From: Aegilops tauschii subsp. strangulata
Taxonomy: Eukaryota > Streptophyta > Magnoliopsida > Poales > Poaceae
DNA length: 64,000 nucleotides
Direction: 5' to 3'
NCBI RefSeq assembly: GCF_002575655.3
Contig: NC_053036.3
Coordinates: 195,766,788-195,830,787, forward strand
Shown here: positions 1-12,300 of the stretch, in pieces
Numbering within the stretch: position 1 is the stretch's first letter
How the letters are laid out: the number at the start of each line of letters is the position of its first letter
Program-made: the position numbers and the translations under genes
The notes under the pieces: model-generated
What the model saw: only the letters and a program-made list of their open reading frames with translations
What the model was told of the DNA's origin: nothing
Database searches by the model: none

Positions 1-3000
1 CGGATGTCACCGCGTGACATTTCCCCGAGGGGACAGACACAGGAACGATATGAAACACATGCCGGCCAGTCAAGTGTCCAGAGCAGTAGTGCTGGGCTAG
101 CAGGACTCCGGTGAACCGGGCTGTAGCGGACTACTATGGCTCAAGGAGGCACTAGACTACATTTCCCCATAAGAGAGGCTGCTAAGGATAAACAACTAGA
201 TTGTCGAATCCCACACATACCAAGCATTTCAATCATACACACAATATGCTCGATATGTGCAAATACAACATGGCATCACAACAAGACTCTACGACTCAGA
301 GTATATATTCATTAGGCTCCGAAGAGCCAGATATTACAAACATGGGTCTCATGACCCAACATTCAGAGCATACAAGTCAAGCACATGCGGAAGCTTAACA
401 TGTCTGAGTACAGACATCTACAAATGAAAAAGGCTGAGAAGCCTGACTATTTACTAGATCCTGCCGAGGGCACAAGATCGTAGCTGAGGTATCAAGCTAA
501 ACGTCGAAGTCCACACGGAACTACTAGCGAGACTGACGTCTCTCTGCAAAACATAAAATAAGCAAACATGAGTACAAATGTACCCAGCAAGACTTACATC
601 AGAACTATCTACATATGCATCGGTATCAACAAAAGGGGTGGTGGAGTTTAACTGCAGCAAGCCAGCTTTGACTCGGTGGCTATCCTAAACTACGACTGCA
701 AGTAACTCTTTTGAGGTGGCGCACACGAGTCCACATATTCACCAAATCAATACTCCACTATGGACCCGCTCCCGTCTCCCTACGAGAACGCCATCCATAG
801 CACTCACGCTTATCTTGCGCATTTTAGAGTATCCACTTTCACTTGTCTATGAACTGTTATAGGCAACCCAGAAGTCCATTTCCGCGGACACGGCTATTCG
901 AATAGATCATATTAACCCTGCAGGGGTGTACTTCGTCACACACGCTCTCGCCACTTACCACCATGTACACGTCGTGTACCTCGGCAACCTTCAAGCGGAA
1001 GCCTGGCGAGGGAGTCGGCCACAGCCTACCTAAACACTCGAGTCTCTAGTCCAGGTTTATCGCCTATTCAGGTTCCATCCGCAGGGAGTCCGGCCGAGGT
1101 TTCCACATACGGCCCCGAACGATGTGTGCAGGGTTCCCGGTCACCAAACGGGCGACTCGGTACACCGGGCCACGAGCCTACCGCATCACAGCCCACCCCT
1201 TGGTCAGCGCTGTCCACGGCCTCCAGCTTGCTACAAACACCAGAAACTACGTGCAACTCCCGGACAGAGGACAAGGGTGAATAAGAAGCCGAGAGGGTCC
1301 ATTGGTTTCGGGCCCAATGCGTGGTAGTAACTGTATCATGGATCACAAACACAGAACTCAGTTCCTGAGGACGGCTGCAATGAGACAACCCACCATGTAC
1401 TCCTACATGGCCTCTCACCGCTCCCTTTACCAAATCGTGTTCACACACTTAGCTCACACACAGTAGGACAGGTTCATCACCATTCCAATTCATCCCCGAC
1501 GAATCAGACCCGACTCAACTCTAAGCAGTAGCAGGCATGACAAACAAGCATGAATGAGTAGGCACATCAGGGCTCAAACAACTCCTACTCATGCTAGTGG
1601 GTTTCATCTATTTACTGTGGCAATGACAGGTCATGCAGAGGAAAAGGGGTTCAACTACCGCAGCATGTAACAGTTGAATCGATTGTCCTAATGCAGTAGA
1701 AGAGAGCAGGAGCGAGAGAATGGGATTGTATCGGATTGAACAAGGGGGTTTTGCTTGCCTGGCACTTCTGAAGATATTATAGTTCTTCATCGGTGTCATC
1801 GATCACGTCATCGGAGCATCGGCTACTGAGAGGGGACGGTTACCGGCAAACAGAGAAGGACACAATCAATGCAATGCAACAATATGATGCATGGTCGTGA
1901 CATGTCAAGAATGTTATGATTTACACTAATGCATCTAGCAACAGTTTAAATGAGGTCCATATGAACTAAGGGTTCATATGCAAACTCCATATTTAGCATT
2001 TATAATGTCATTATCATGTTTTCACCTATACAGCAGGTATAACTTAGTTTGACATGCATGAAAATGATATAGATGGATAGATTGCATTTTTCTGATAATT
2101 TTTCATATATAAATTATTTCATTCTGAGCTACGGTTGATTTTATATGATTTTTAGAAGTTTATACTATTTTCTGGAATTTCCTGAGTAAACTTAAATCCA
2201 GATAATACTTTACTGCGTCAGCCTGACGTCATCACTGCGTCAGCGAGTCAACGGGCTGGCCAGGGTCAAACCTGACCCGTGGGACCTGCCTGTCAGTGAC
2301 TAACCTAACTAATCCAGATTAATTAGCGCTAAACTAATACTAATCTAGTTTAGTTAAGAACACGGGCCCACACGTCAGTGACTCAGGGGGAGTCAAACTG
2401 GGTCAAACTAGGACAAACCCGCCGGCGACTCGACGCCGGCGAGGCCCGAGACGGCGGCGCGGCTCGGAAAGCGCCCACAGGGCACGGACGAGGCCGTTCT
2501 TGGGCTCATTGGAGAGCTCTTGCAGGCGCGCGTCGAATGGTGGTAGTGGCTGGGCCTGTGGTGACCGGAGTCGACGGCGGCGAGCTCTTTTGCGGCCGCC
2601 GGAGTTCGGGTGGGTGCGGGGTTAGTGCTGCGGCTTGCAAACAAACGGGCTATCGCGCTAGAGTTGCTCTACGGAACGTCACGAGTGCAACGGACGCACG
2701 CGCGGGACCATTTGGTCGCCGGAGCCACGGCGGCGACGAGCTCATGCGGCGGCGAGCTTCGGGCACGGTGGCTAGTCTAGCTAGAGCTCGAAATCGAGCA
2801 CGGGAGTAGGGGGAAACGGTTCAGGGGCTCACAGTGATCTCAAGGGAGGACTCAGCGGGCTCGGGGAGGCGGAGACGGCGGCGAATCGCCGGTGAGGTTG
2901 CCGGCGGCCGAAGGTTGGGGATGAGCTCGGGGAAGACGCTACAGGGCTCCCGCGGTCGAATGGGTTGGTGTAGACGACGCAGAAGGCGATGGCGGTTCCT

Positions 3001-3785
3001 CTGGACCCATCGGCGAGGCACGGGATGGACAGTGGCCGCGGTAATTTGCGTCGGCGACGACGAGCTCCGCTCGGGTGTGCTCGGGAGAGGGAGCAGAGGG
3101 CGAGGGAGAGAGCAGAGAGGGAGGGAGAGGAGCGAGGGGGGTCGAGGGGAGGTGCGTGGCGTTCACAGCCGCGTCGGGAAGCGGCGGGAAGCAGGAGGTG
3201 GCGCGGGCGCGTGCCGGCGTGCGGCGAACACACGCCTTGCGTCCTTCTGGCGCGAGGTGGGAGGTGACTGGCATCGGCCAGCTGGGCTGGGCCGGCTCCT
3301 GGGCCGCACAGGTGAGGCCAGGTAAATTTTCCCTCCTCTCTGACTTTTATTTCTCTTTTCTAATTTTTCTGCTATTTGTTTTGACTTGATTTAAAACATC
3401 AAATCATTTTCTAAACTTTCTGTAAATTGTTATGTGAGCTCAGAAACTAGTCCAAGGTCATAGGCAACTCACAAAAATATATGAACTTTATTTCTTATGA
3501 AACAGAAATAAATCCAAACCAAATATGTCATTGATTTAATTCAAAAAGGCCCAAAATAAATATTTCTGTGATTCCAAAAATATTGGTTTGAATTTTATTC
3601 TTGCCAATATTTTTCAAGGTTTAACAGGAACATTTTCTTGGGCTTCTTTGAGAAGATTTTAATGTTGATCATTTTTAAAAGGTTTCTGAGGCTTTGAAAA
3701 TTCCTCAATTCAAATTTCATTTGAATTTAAACATGATGCATGGATGCAAGAGAAATCAAGCAAGGGCTGATCTGGGGCTGTGACA
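1..3785 (-). mobile_element. Long LTR / LARD-type Gypsy relic, partial
   Basis: Non-coding stretch that ends at 3785 in ...CTGTGACA. Read on the minus strand it therefore begins TGTCACAGCCCC, a common LTR start in Triticeae Gypsy and LARD elements. The rest is A/T-rich around 1850-2350 and 3320-3770, with a GC-rich block at 2400-3330. The many overlapping ORFs in the GC-rich block lie on both strands and look like no protein family, so I treat them as chance. The left border is outside the window. The element could be a single long LTR (Sukkula-like size) or more than one piece; the family is not settled. Confidence 0.5.
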
Positions 3786-3973
3786 CACGAGCCCCACGAC
3801 CCCCACGATCACGATAACGACGAGCGCCTCCCTCACGCGACGAACCGCCTCCCCCAGAACTCAAAAAGGCACCTTCTCCTCCATTCATCCCTCATTATGC
3901 GAACCACGTCCATCTACTCCACAAACTGCAACCACCGTCTCTGTCTCAAAACCGCCGTCGCTGGAGAAGGGCA

Positions 3974-5546
3974 ATGGCGGAGGAGCCGTCTACCAAGCGT
4001 CACTGTGGCGAGACATCCGACCAGAGCATCAAGGAAGACGACGTTCAGGTCCCCGGTGAGAAGCGCGACTACACCACCAAACTTGACAAGGTGGAACTCC
4101 ACGGCAAAGAGACGCTGGAGGTCGTCTGCACCAGCAATCCAGACACTGCCGACGAAATGCTCACGAGGCTCTTCATGAAAGCCGTCGGCATGTATCCTAG
4201 ATTCGTCGGCGTTGATGTGGAGTATACCAGGGATGACGAACCTCCGCAGTACGCAGCAGTTCTGCAGTTATGCGTGGATGAACTCTGCCTGGTCTACCAC
4301 ATCGCTGCGGCCACAAAATGGTGAGCCATCCTACTCATATACCCTAGTTTCTCAACTACATGTACTAGTGTAGATTGTGAAGTGGACGCACTAGTGTGGT
4401 TTCTCAAGTACATGCACTGGCATAGATTTTTACCCTGATGCACTGGATTAGTATCTTAAAATCTTGCACCAGATTAATCACCAAACTTGATATACTAGTG
4501 TAGTTTCTGATCTTGATGCATTAGTGTTGTGTCTACCGCTGTGGATGCATTAGTGTTATTTTCTGAAGTTGATGCACTGGACTAGATGTATTAGTGTTGT
4601 GTCTACTAGTTTAGTTTCTGATATACTAGTGTAGTTTCTGATATTGATGCATTAGTGTTGTGTCTACCGGTGTGGATGCACTGGACTAGATGTATTAAAA
4701 GTTGTTTCTGAAGTTGATGTAGTGAAGTAGTTTGCTGTAGTGTTATTTTCAACTGTATGGTCCAAAAAGAGAAATAACATCATGTACTTCATGCATTCAT
4801 CACTCGTATGGTTTGGTTCTAGCACTAGCATTGTCACACTTTGCCACAATTTTTTGCCAAGTTTGCCTAAGGTTAGTTCATCAAAATGAGGGCCACAAGT
4901 TGGCAAGCCTAAGGGAATCTTTCCACACTTTTTGTGTGTATGCCATGTGGGACCCAAGTGTGGCTTGCCTAAGGTGTGGCTTGAACGAAACACACACCTA
5001 AGTTGGTCAAACTTGCCTAACCTTAGGTGTGGCAATCTTTGGCAAACTTAGTCACAAACCAAACAACTCCTAAATCTTCAAAATTACTACTAATCTTCAA
5101 TATGTCTCTCCCCTTGAAGGCCCAAGCGCCTCAAGAGCTTCCTCCAGGAGAAGAAGTTGTTCAGCTTTGCCGGTTTCAGCATTCATAATGACAAAGAGAT
5201 GCTGAAGATGTCTGGTTTGGAGATCAACCCCGAAAAGTACATCGACATTCAGAAAAACTATAGAGTTCCATATGCCTGCAGAAAGAAGCAGTACGACTCC
5301 TTGGCTGATGTTGCAGCCAGCGTCATCCACCCATTTTACCAAAACATGAAGAAGAAGATCAACAGGACCGAAGACCACAAACTGTGGGGGATCAGCCCGC
5401 TGCCAGACTACCTCATCGAGTACGCAGCGAAGGATGCGTACGCCACCTACAAGGCTTGGAAGATAATAGACAACATCAAATCAGGTGTGGAAATTTCAGA
5501 AGCACAGGAGGCTGACCCCTACTACCACTGCCACTACGCGGCATGA
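3974..5546 (+). CDS. DEDDy 3'-5' exonuclease-like protein (RNase H fold, WRN-exo type), 257 aa
   Basis: Two exons, 3974-4320 and 5120-5546, joined by a GT-AG intron (phase 2), give 257 residues. The DEDDy set of the WRN/RNase D exonuclease fold is complete: motif I GVDVEY (D81, E83), motif II GFSIHND (D140), motif III YAAKDAY (Y217, D221). The family removes nucleotides from 3' ends of DNA or RNA using two metal ions; the substrate here is unknown. The N-terminus is short and polar, with no signal peptide or membrane segment. The 799-bp intron holds short GATGCATTAGTGTTG-type repeats and a MITE. The B3 gene downstream converges on it. Grasses have many such exonuclease-like paralogues, and a decayed one sits at 38771-39481. 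The intact reading frame and splice sites suggest it may be expressed, but it could be a transposon-carried copy. Confidence 0.8.
4808..5070. mobile_element. Probable MITE in the exonuclease intron
   Basis: The left end TGGTTTGGTT..TGTCACACTTTGCCAC and the right end, read in reverse complement, GTTTGGTTTGTGACTAAG..ATTGCCAC resemble each other. The interior repeats GCCTAAGG and CACACCTAAG motifs. Size (about 260 bp) and lack of coding fit a hAT- or Harbinger-type MITE. The exact ends and target duplication are not certain. Confidence 0.45.
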
Positions 5547-5582
5547 AGAGAGATCAAAGTCTGCCTTCAAGTTGCTAGCGCA

Positions 5583-5758
5583 GTGTCCTTTTATGATATC
5601 TATGTTTCTTTGTTGTTAGGTGTGTCTGAACTTATGTCCTATGGTGTGTCTGAACTTATGCTGTGCGGTGGTTGATCTGTCGTTTATCTTAAGAGTTTGC
5701 TGCTACTCTGGTTTAGTGTTCCAAGTTGTTAATACTATTTTGGTGATGCATGATAAGC
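5583..5758 (+). other. 3' trailer of the exonuclease-like gene, duplicated at 8757-8917
   Basis: Starts about 35 bp after the exonuclease stop and probably forms its 3' UTR. Nearly the same sequence occurs at 8757-8917, after a different coding fragment (zf-XS), and the similarity continues into the MITE in both copies. Confidence 0.6.
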
Positions 5759-6031
5759 CTTGTACAATGCTTGATGCGTACGGTGGTGCTTAGAAAAATA
5801 AACAGGGTTTTTCTGAAGCACCGGTGCCTATTTCTACAGGAGAGACGCCTAGTTAAGCGTCTACCCTGTACAAATAAGCACCTGTAGAAATAGGCACTGG
5901 TACACCGGTGCTTATTTGTACAAGGTAGACGCTTAACTAGGCATCTCTCCTGTAGAAATAGGCACTGGTGCTTCAGAAAAAACCGCTTTATTTTTCTAAG
6001 CACATCCCTAAGCACCTTGCATTGTACAAGG
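5759..6031. mobile_element. Fold-back MITE, 273 bp
   Basis: The two halves form a near-perfect inverted repeat: CCTTGTACAATGC at the left, GCATTGTACAAGG at the right, and internal blocks such as GAGACGCCTAGTTAAGCGTC mirrored throughout. A truncated relative with the left arm only is at 8918-9050. It lies between the convergent exonuclease and B3 genes, in their 3' ends. No open reading frame. Confidence 0.75.
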
Positions 6032-6244
6032 TCTTAGAGACCAGCCTCTACCATATATAACAGTTACCATGTCACACTACAGCCTATAAAACATCACACA
6101 GTGGAATAATCATAGCTAGTAGAGCATTAGTTACCAGTTAATAATAGTTGCAATCCATCAGAAGCAATAGTACCTAGATATGAGTAGATATAGGTACGGT
6201 AATACACGACAAGTACTCGCAAACAAGAGCTAACATAACAAGTT

Positions 6245-7436
6245 CTAAATGAGGTGGATGGTGATCATCATCCTCAAGTCATGGCGACTGGTGTTCGCAA
6301 CAGTGAGTAGGATGGCCTGTCCTACCCGAAGATTCTTGCCACGAAGGAACTTCTTCCACCCTGCCCTTCTCAAGACAGTCCGACCGTCCGTGTCCACTGC
6401 ATAGGCACAGCTGGTGATGGAGCCCGTTCTGGTAAGGCGTAGTCCAGCAGCCATGCCTTCTTCGTCCGGGTCGATGCCACAGCTATCAAGTAACCTCTTA
6501 GGTAATTTCTGAAAACAGTTGACATGATATATGATCATGTCACGTGCAATTATCAACAAAGCATACACTTCAAGACACTGAGCATATATATCATCACATC
6601 ACTACACTATACGCCAAGCATCAAATTACTACACTACATGCATGTCATAAAATTGTTCACTAAATGAATTCTAAACTAGGCCTCTCATCACAGTACTACA
6701 ACATGCATATCATATGAACTACAACACTAACTAAGCATGCATATCATGTAATTACCACACTAAGTAACATACCATGATATGCCGTTTAACATTCGTCCTT
6801 GTGAGGTGGGTCACGAATGGCTTCCCTAGGTAGTCTTCAGGTAGCGGAAGCATGTCCCAGAGGTTGCCGATTTCCTCGTCGCCCAGTCTGAGTCCTTGGG
6901 CATACAGGTATTCAACAAGTGGGTTCTCATCATCATGTGAACCGTCATCATCTGAATCAGCACCATCTTCCTCCTCATGAACTTCATCCTCACTATCTGG
7001 AATCAAATTTAGATAGATAACAGAAATCCTGGGCCTATCTCTTCTGAAGGAGAAGCTGATCAATTCACCCCCACTAAGACGCATGCGGGCGATGAAACGA
7101 TCCCAATCATCTCCTCCTATCTTGGTTATCTTTCGCCCCTTCTCGACCTGCATAGTGTATGGGCCCCCAAGAGCGTCGAAGGTCACGGTGTCTCCGATGA
7201 GCTCATTGAATGCCAATCTCACATTGCATGGTACGATCTGTGTAAGATAAAAACAAATAACAGACACAATACATTAGTGGAAATAGCAAAAAAAAAGAAT
7301 GTACTGTCAGAAGGTTCATATAAATTGTTACCGCTGCAACAACAAAAGAAGGCTCGAAGTAGATGCCGAACAGCGTGGCAGTAGAAAGGCTAGTCCGGCA
7401 CCGTGAGTTGCAGCGTCCACATGGTGCTTCCTCCAT
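6245..7436 (-). CDS. B3 DNA-binding-domain protein, two B3-like domains, 277 aa
   Basis: Three exons on the minus strand, 7436-7332, 7237-6773 and 6508-6245, all phase 0 with GT-AG introns. Residues 1-35 form a Cys-rich start (MEEAPCGRCNSRC). A first B3-like barrel runs about 20-105 (VPCNVRLAFNELIG, then KITKIGGDDWDRF and GGELISFSF). An acidic Asp/Glu linker spans about 107-140. The second B3 domain runs about 170-277: FVTHLTRTNVKRHIM, KLPKRLL, then RRAGWKKFL and LRVGQAILL. B3 domains bind DNA in the nucleus; the REM-like group is poorly characterised. The gene converges on the exonuclease-like gene with a MITE between their 3' ends. A GC-rich block at about 7870-8100 could be a 5' UTR exon. 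No breaks seen. Confidence 0.75.
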
Positions 7437-8414
7437 TCTACACAGAACATGTTGAACTCTAAGTTGAATTGTACATAGTACAATACAAAGATCATACATA
7501 TAATAAATCATAGTGATAACCTATACTGGCAATGGCCAATCAATCTATTTACTATCATCTACGTAATAAAGCAATGCCAATGACAATGGCAATGCCCGTC
7601 TCATCTAAACCTAGGAATAGTTCGGCATCCAAACCAAAACCAGTCCAATCCACGGCACACATCAAAACCAAACCAATCCAGATATTTTCATTTAGAATCT
7701 AGACCAAACCGAACTATACATGCTCGTCATCCAACCCAGTCCAAACCGTTTTCAACTTTTGGATTGAATCCAAAGGTTCAAACCATAGAAACCAAATCAA
7801 GATCCAATCCAAAAACTAAGTTTCAGTCCAAACCAATCGGCTCAGATCCGCCTCCGTAGCGAGACGCGGTTGGGGAACGGAAGAAGAGGGGAGATCTCAC
7901 GTACTTGCCGGAGTTGGCGGCGGCCGCGCACCGGCAGCGAAGAGAGGGGTCGTCGGGAGATGGCAGCGGCGGCGGCGCTGGTCGAGAAGGGGAGAAAGAA
8001 AGATGTGGAGTGGTCGAGACAGGGAGAAAGAAAAATGTGGTACATGTGGTGGCGCGGTTGTGTGGATGACAAGGGGACCCACTTGTGAGACCGATAGCAA
8101 TTGATGGCAACCTGCAGGAGGTGCACGACCGCCACGTCCCCACGTGGAATGGGGACGGCCGGGTGGGTGTGTCAAGTCTTTCATGTGTTAATTATGTACT
8201 ACTTGTGCACTAATCTATAAATGCAACTATTCCACCGTCCATATTTATGCATGTCAATTTCTTTGGCTCAATTATGTATGTGCACATACGCCTTATTTCT
8301 AGCAAATAGATAGTTGCCATGTTACACATATGTACTTTCAAAACATTGTAATTAAGGCAATGTATCATAATAGATTAGCTGAGTTCTTCTATGTGTACTA
8401 ATTCACTAATTCAC
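7437..8414. other. Intergenic and possible 5' UTR region of the B3 gene
   Basis: 7560-7840 is rich in CCAAACC/CCAATCC-like words. 7860-8100 is GC-rich with CGGCGGC tracts and would fit a 5' UTR exon for the minus-strand B3 gene. 8190-8410 is A/T-rich. I see no conserved protein. Confidence 0.35.
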
Positions 8415-8415
8415 A

Positions 8416-8704
8416 GGAGGATGACGACGACGTGGACTACGGCATGGACAGCAGGCACAGCAAGAGCCGCTACACCCTGAGGCATCTGATTGCTGGCAAG
8501 ATCAACTACCGTTCTTTGGCAAGATTGGGTGCCCTTTCTGTTGCAAGGTGATCCGTGGCGGCATAGATGGCATGATCCAGCATGCCTTCAGCACTGGCAA
8601 TGGACATGGTAAGAACCATAAGGCCAGTACTCTGGCTAAACATGCGGCCTACGCACGCTTCCTCGAGATTGTCAAAGTCAATGAGCCCTACAACCTCCAT
8701 TGAA
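8416..8704 (+). pseudogene. zf-XS (XS zinc-finger) domain fragment, frameshifted
   Basis: Follows an acceptor-like CACAG at about 8415. It starts in one frame (an acidic stretch with DDDVDYGMDSRHSKSRY) and continues from about 8510 in another: GKIGCPFCCKVIRGGIDGMI, then QHAFSTGNG and ASTLAKHAAYARFLE, to a TGA at 8702-8704. CPFC plus two spaced His and the LAKHAAYARFLE helix match the zf-XS domain that precedes XS domains in SGS3/FDM-type small-RNA proteins. No XS domain or upstream exon was found. The frame change near 8510 breaks the fragment. Its 3' flank copies the exonuclease gene's trailer, so it may be a chimera made by duplication. Confidence 0.55.
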
Positions 8705-8756
8705 GAAGGGAGAGAAGTGATGTGCTGCTAGAGAGCTGCTGCTGCCCCAGGACCGC

Positions 8757-9050
8757 CGTGTCCTCTTATGTTATCTATGTTTCTTTGTTGTTCGACTCTA
8801 AAACTGATGTCCTATGGTGTGTCTGAACCTATGTCGTTTATCTTAAGAGTTTGCTGCTACTCTGGTTTAGTGTTCCAAGTTGTTAATACTATTTTGGTGA
8901 TGCATGTTAAGCCTTGTACAATGCTAGATGCTTAGGGTGGTGCTTAGAAAAATAAATAGGGTTTTTTTGAAGCACCGGTGCCTATTTCTACAGGAGAGAC
9001 GCCTAGTTATGCGTCTACCCTGTACAAATAAGCACCTGTGCTTAAGAAAA
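8757..9050 (+). repeat. Second copy of the 3' trailer plus truncated MITE
   Basis: Matches 5583-5882 with a few substitutions and an internal gap. It includes the CTTGTACAATGC MITE end and the GAGACGCCTAGTTA block. It lies just after the zf-XS fragment. Confidence 0.7.
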
Positions 9051-9340
9051 GCCTGGTTTATGACTATGGTAGTTATAGCTTGGCATGATTATGTTTAGTG
9101 TATAACTCAGCATGATTATAGCTTCACAAAATTAAAGCATGCAAATGATTGCCGATTCCACCTATTGCCAAATCAATCTTTGTACTGATGATGCATTAGA
9201 TATTGCTATAAGTAGAGGATGCTCATGATTGCCAAAAGTACCTATTTCCACTTTCTGATAAGAACTAAACGTGTATGAAATGATGCTAAAAGTAGAGCAT
9301 GAGCATGAGCATTTATCAATTGATGATCAATTGATGCTAC

Positions 9341-12300
9341 CTATTTGTGTTTGAATGGGCTCAATAAAGCTGGTGCTGGTTTATGCTCTCTGCGTGACCG
9401 TGATGGAAACGAAGACACTTGGTTGGCTATGGTCTTGCTGTCAAATTTAAGTTTCAGTTCTTTAAGACTCTTTGTTTTTGCTGCTTCCTCGGGATTGACT
9501 AGCTTTCTCGGGCGTCCACGTGCTCTCTTCCTTTTTGGGGAGTTGGGTGCACCACTTTTGGGGGAGTTGGGTGCACCGGTATCCTTCTGGGAGTTGGATG
9601 TCTCGGGTTCGTTGGAACCATCAGGATTGTTGACTAATTGTACGTCGTCTTCTGAACCATCAGGTAGAACTGCTTGCTGGGCATCGTCCACCTCCTTCTG
9701 TATAAGAGAGAGTGTTGCGTTAGTTCTAGTCATGAGACTTATGAAATAAATGATATATTCTTGATGTAGCACTAACCGTTATGGGGAACTTATATGATTC
9801 GAGACGAAGCGCGTTGCAATTTGAATGCAGTAAGGCTGTACATATTTTCCACCTGAAAATATCTATCCTTGCCTATATTTGATAACCGACACTTATGTCA
9901 GCATAGCTTTCAAGCTAAACAAAGTACAAATGTTAATTAGGCATTCAATTACCTGGTTGAAAATATCGGTCATTTCATCCCCGTTCCATGACAACATGTA
10001 CTGCAGTGTCCAAACCGCACAGGAAGTCCTGCGATGTTTAGTTAAAGATCAGTAATCTTATTCGTGTAGGCAAATAATAATTTATGAGGCCATGCCTACC
10101 CATCGGTCTGTTGTGGTATGTTCTCATAGCGTTTTTTGGTCCATTCGGCAAAATTGATGTTCTTAGCTGGTGATATCAACCCATTCTTGACAGCTTCGTC
10201 GATGCAGAACTGAATCGAGTCCACCTAGGGTACGACGAGTTATACATAGGGTTACGGTACTTTGGGAGCTCATGTGCCATGCGGATCAAAAGAGGCAGCA
10301 AGAGAACACTTACAAGAGAATATTCCTTGGTCTTGTCGCAATGATAATTCATGGAGTTCAGAGTCTGAATTTCTTTTTTGTCAAAATTAAACATCATTAG
10401 CATCCAATGGTTTTGGTGTACATTCAGTGGGACATGCACCTGCAGTAAAATTTGGGTTGGGTTGAGAACTGAAATTTGTCGTGTACAGTGTGTACATAAA
10501 CTATGAAAGTGAGGAAAACATGTACCTTTCGGCGCCCTACAAATTTTTCTGCTACACGAGCTAACCATGAGGCTGCACGTCCAACAGGAACTACCCCCTT
10601 CATTTGTAACAGCTTTTCGGTTTCTTCAGGGGATATGATTGAGGTAGTATCATTCTCAATTTGGCTAATGCGAGCATATGCCATAATAACCTGCCAAATT
10701 TTCAATCATACAATAATAAGAAAGTTGTTGCAGTAATGATGTAGACTAGAGTATAATGGGCTTACATCACCATAAATGTATTTCTCGTCCAAATTTCGCT
10801 TCAGTTTTTCTGCTGTGAGGGTAATGTCTCCGATTCTAGCTATTTCAACAGGGTCGTATGTTCCGTGGATGTAAACGGCTGTCTCTATGTCCTCATCCGT
10901 GAACTTGTAATCATTACCAAAGACAGGCTTCATCGGAGTTAACTCTGGATTCTCATTGTTTTCCGTCACATGTCTTGCACTTGGTGTAGTCGAAGTCCCT
11001 GCCGTGAATTGGCTAGCCCTAGGAGTTCCTGTCAGTGATGAATTGCACACATTCACTTGATCCTACAAAGAACAAAGGTAGTTCATCATTAGTTTGTTAC
11101 TTTTAGATATTAACGTGTTGGGCCATAAAGATCACCTGCACACCTCCTTTCTGTGACACTGATTGTCGGTTGCTTCTAAATTCGTATTTTAATTCCTGTA
11201 ACAATGCAAACAATAATGAACATGAAGGAACATATTCATACAAAATACAAAATGCATAGTATGACATACATGTAGTTCCCTCCTTAAGTCTTTAATTTCG
11301 TCCTCGGCCTTCGACAACCTAGGATTAGTGCCAGTTTTAGTCTTCATGTCGATCAAGTCTTCACCTAGCATCTGGAATTTGACATCAAATCTGTGCTCAA
11401 TTTCCATTAACTTCCTGCCCACCTTCTTTTCATGATCAGCTAAGCGTGCATTCATGGCTTCAACTACCATGTCAATCTGTGTAAACCAAATAAAACCCCA
11501 TTGATAAAAATAGCTAAATGAATGAGGTTCCATGACACCTATTTGTGATATTGCAAAAACAAATAGTCTTTGGAGTACATACTTGCTGGCTACTAAATTG
11601 TTGTCCTTGTGATGGTGCTCGATACGAATCATGTTGATGCACATGTTCATCATTTTTTCTTGGAAAATTATTAGAATTCTCAGACGGTCGTTGAGGAGCA
11701 CAAATTTCCATGACAGCCTTTTTTTATAAAATATAATGAACCATTAGTACCAAATAAAAAATCGGATATAGAAAGTTCAATTGTAGATAGGTACCAGCCC
11801 GTTATGAAGACCTCCTTTGTCGTAAGCATCGCTTCTTAAAGTAGCCGTCATTTCGTCCCATCGTGCGATCAATGGTGGGGGTCTAGAAGCATACATCAAT
11901 CGGCCACTACGCACGTGCTCCCAGTACCAATACTACACAATAAATTAGTTCATCACCATACAGATATGCAACAGAACAATAATTAAAGGACATTAAGTAG
12001 TGATCTAGCACTAACCTGGAGCAGAATTAGATTTCCTTGTAGATTTACGTGATCTCGATTTCTAAACTTGTGAACGGACTTGAAGAAGTGATTAAGTGTG
12101 AAACATCCCCAGTTAAATTTCCGAAGGTTTTGAAGATCTGTAACAAGGTTGAGAAATTTCGAGTCCACATAATGTTGTGCTGTTGGTGCTAGAACAGTAC
12201 CAATTACGTACAGAATGAATCGTCTCAGGAAATCGCCGTCTGGGGCTTTGGAAGCTCGGATCGCCGTTTCAAGGTCAGAAATCAAAATTTGCCCATTGTT

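Noticed and set aside
2378..3389. Overlapping Arg-rich ORFs in the LTR
   Set aside because: Present on both strands at once in a GC-rich LTR tract; no shared family.
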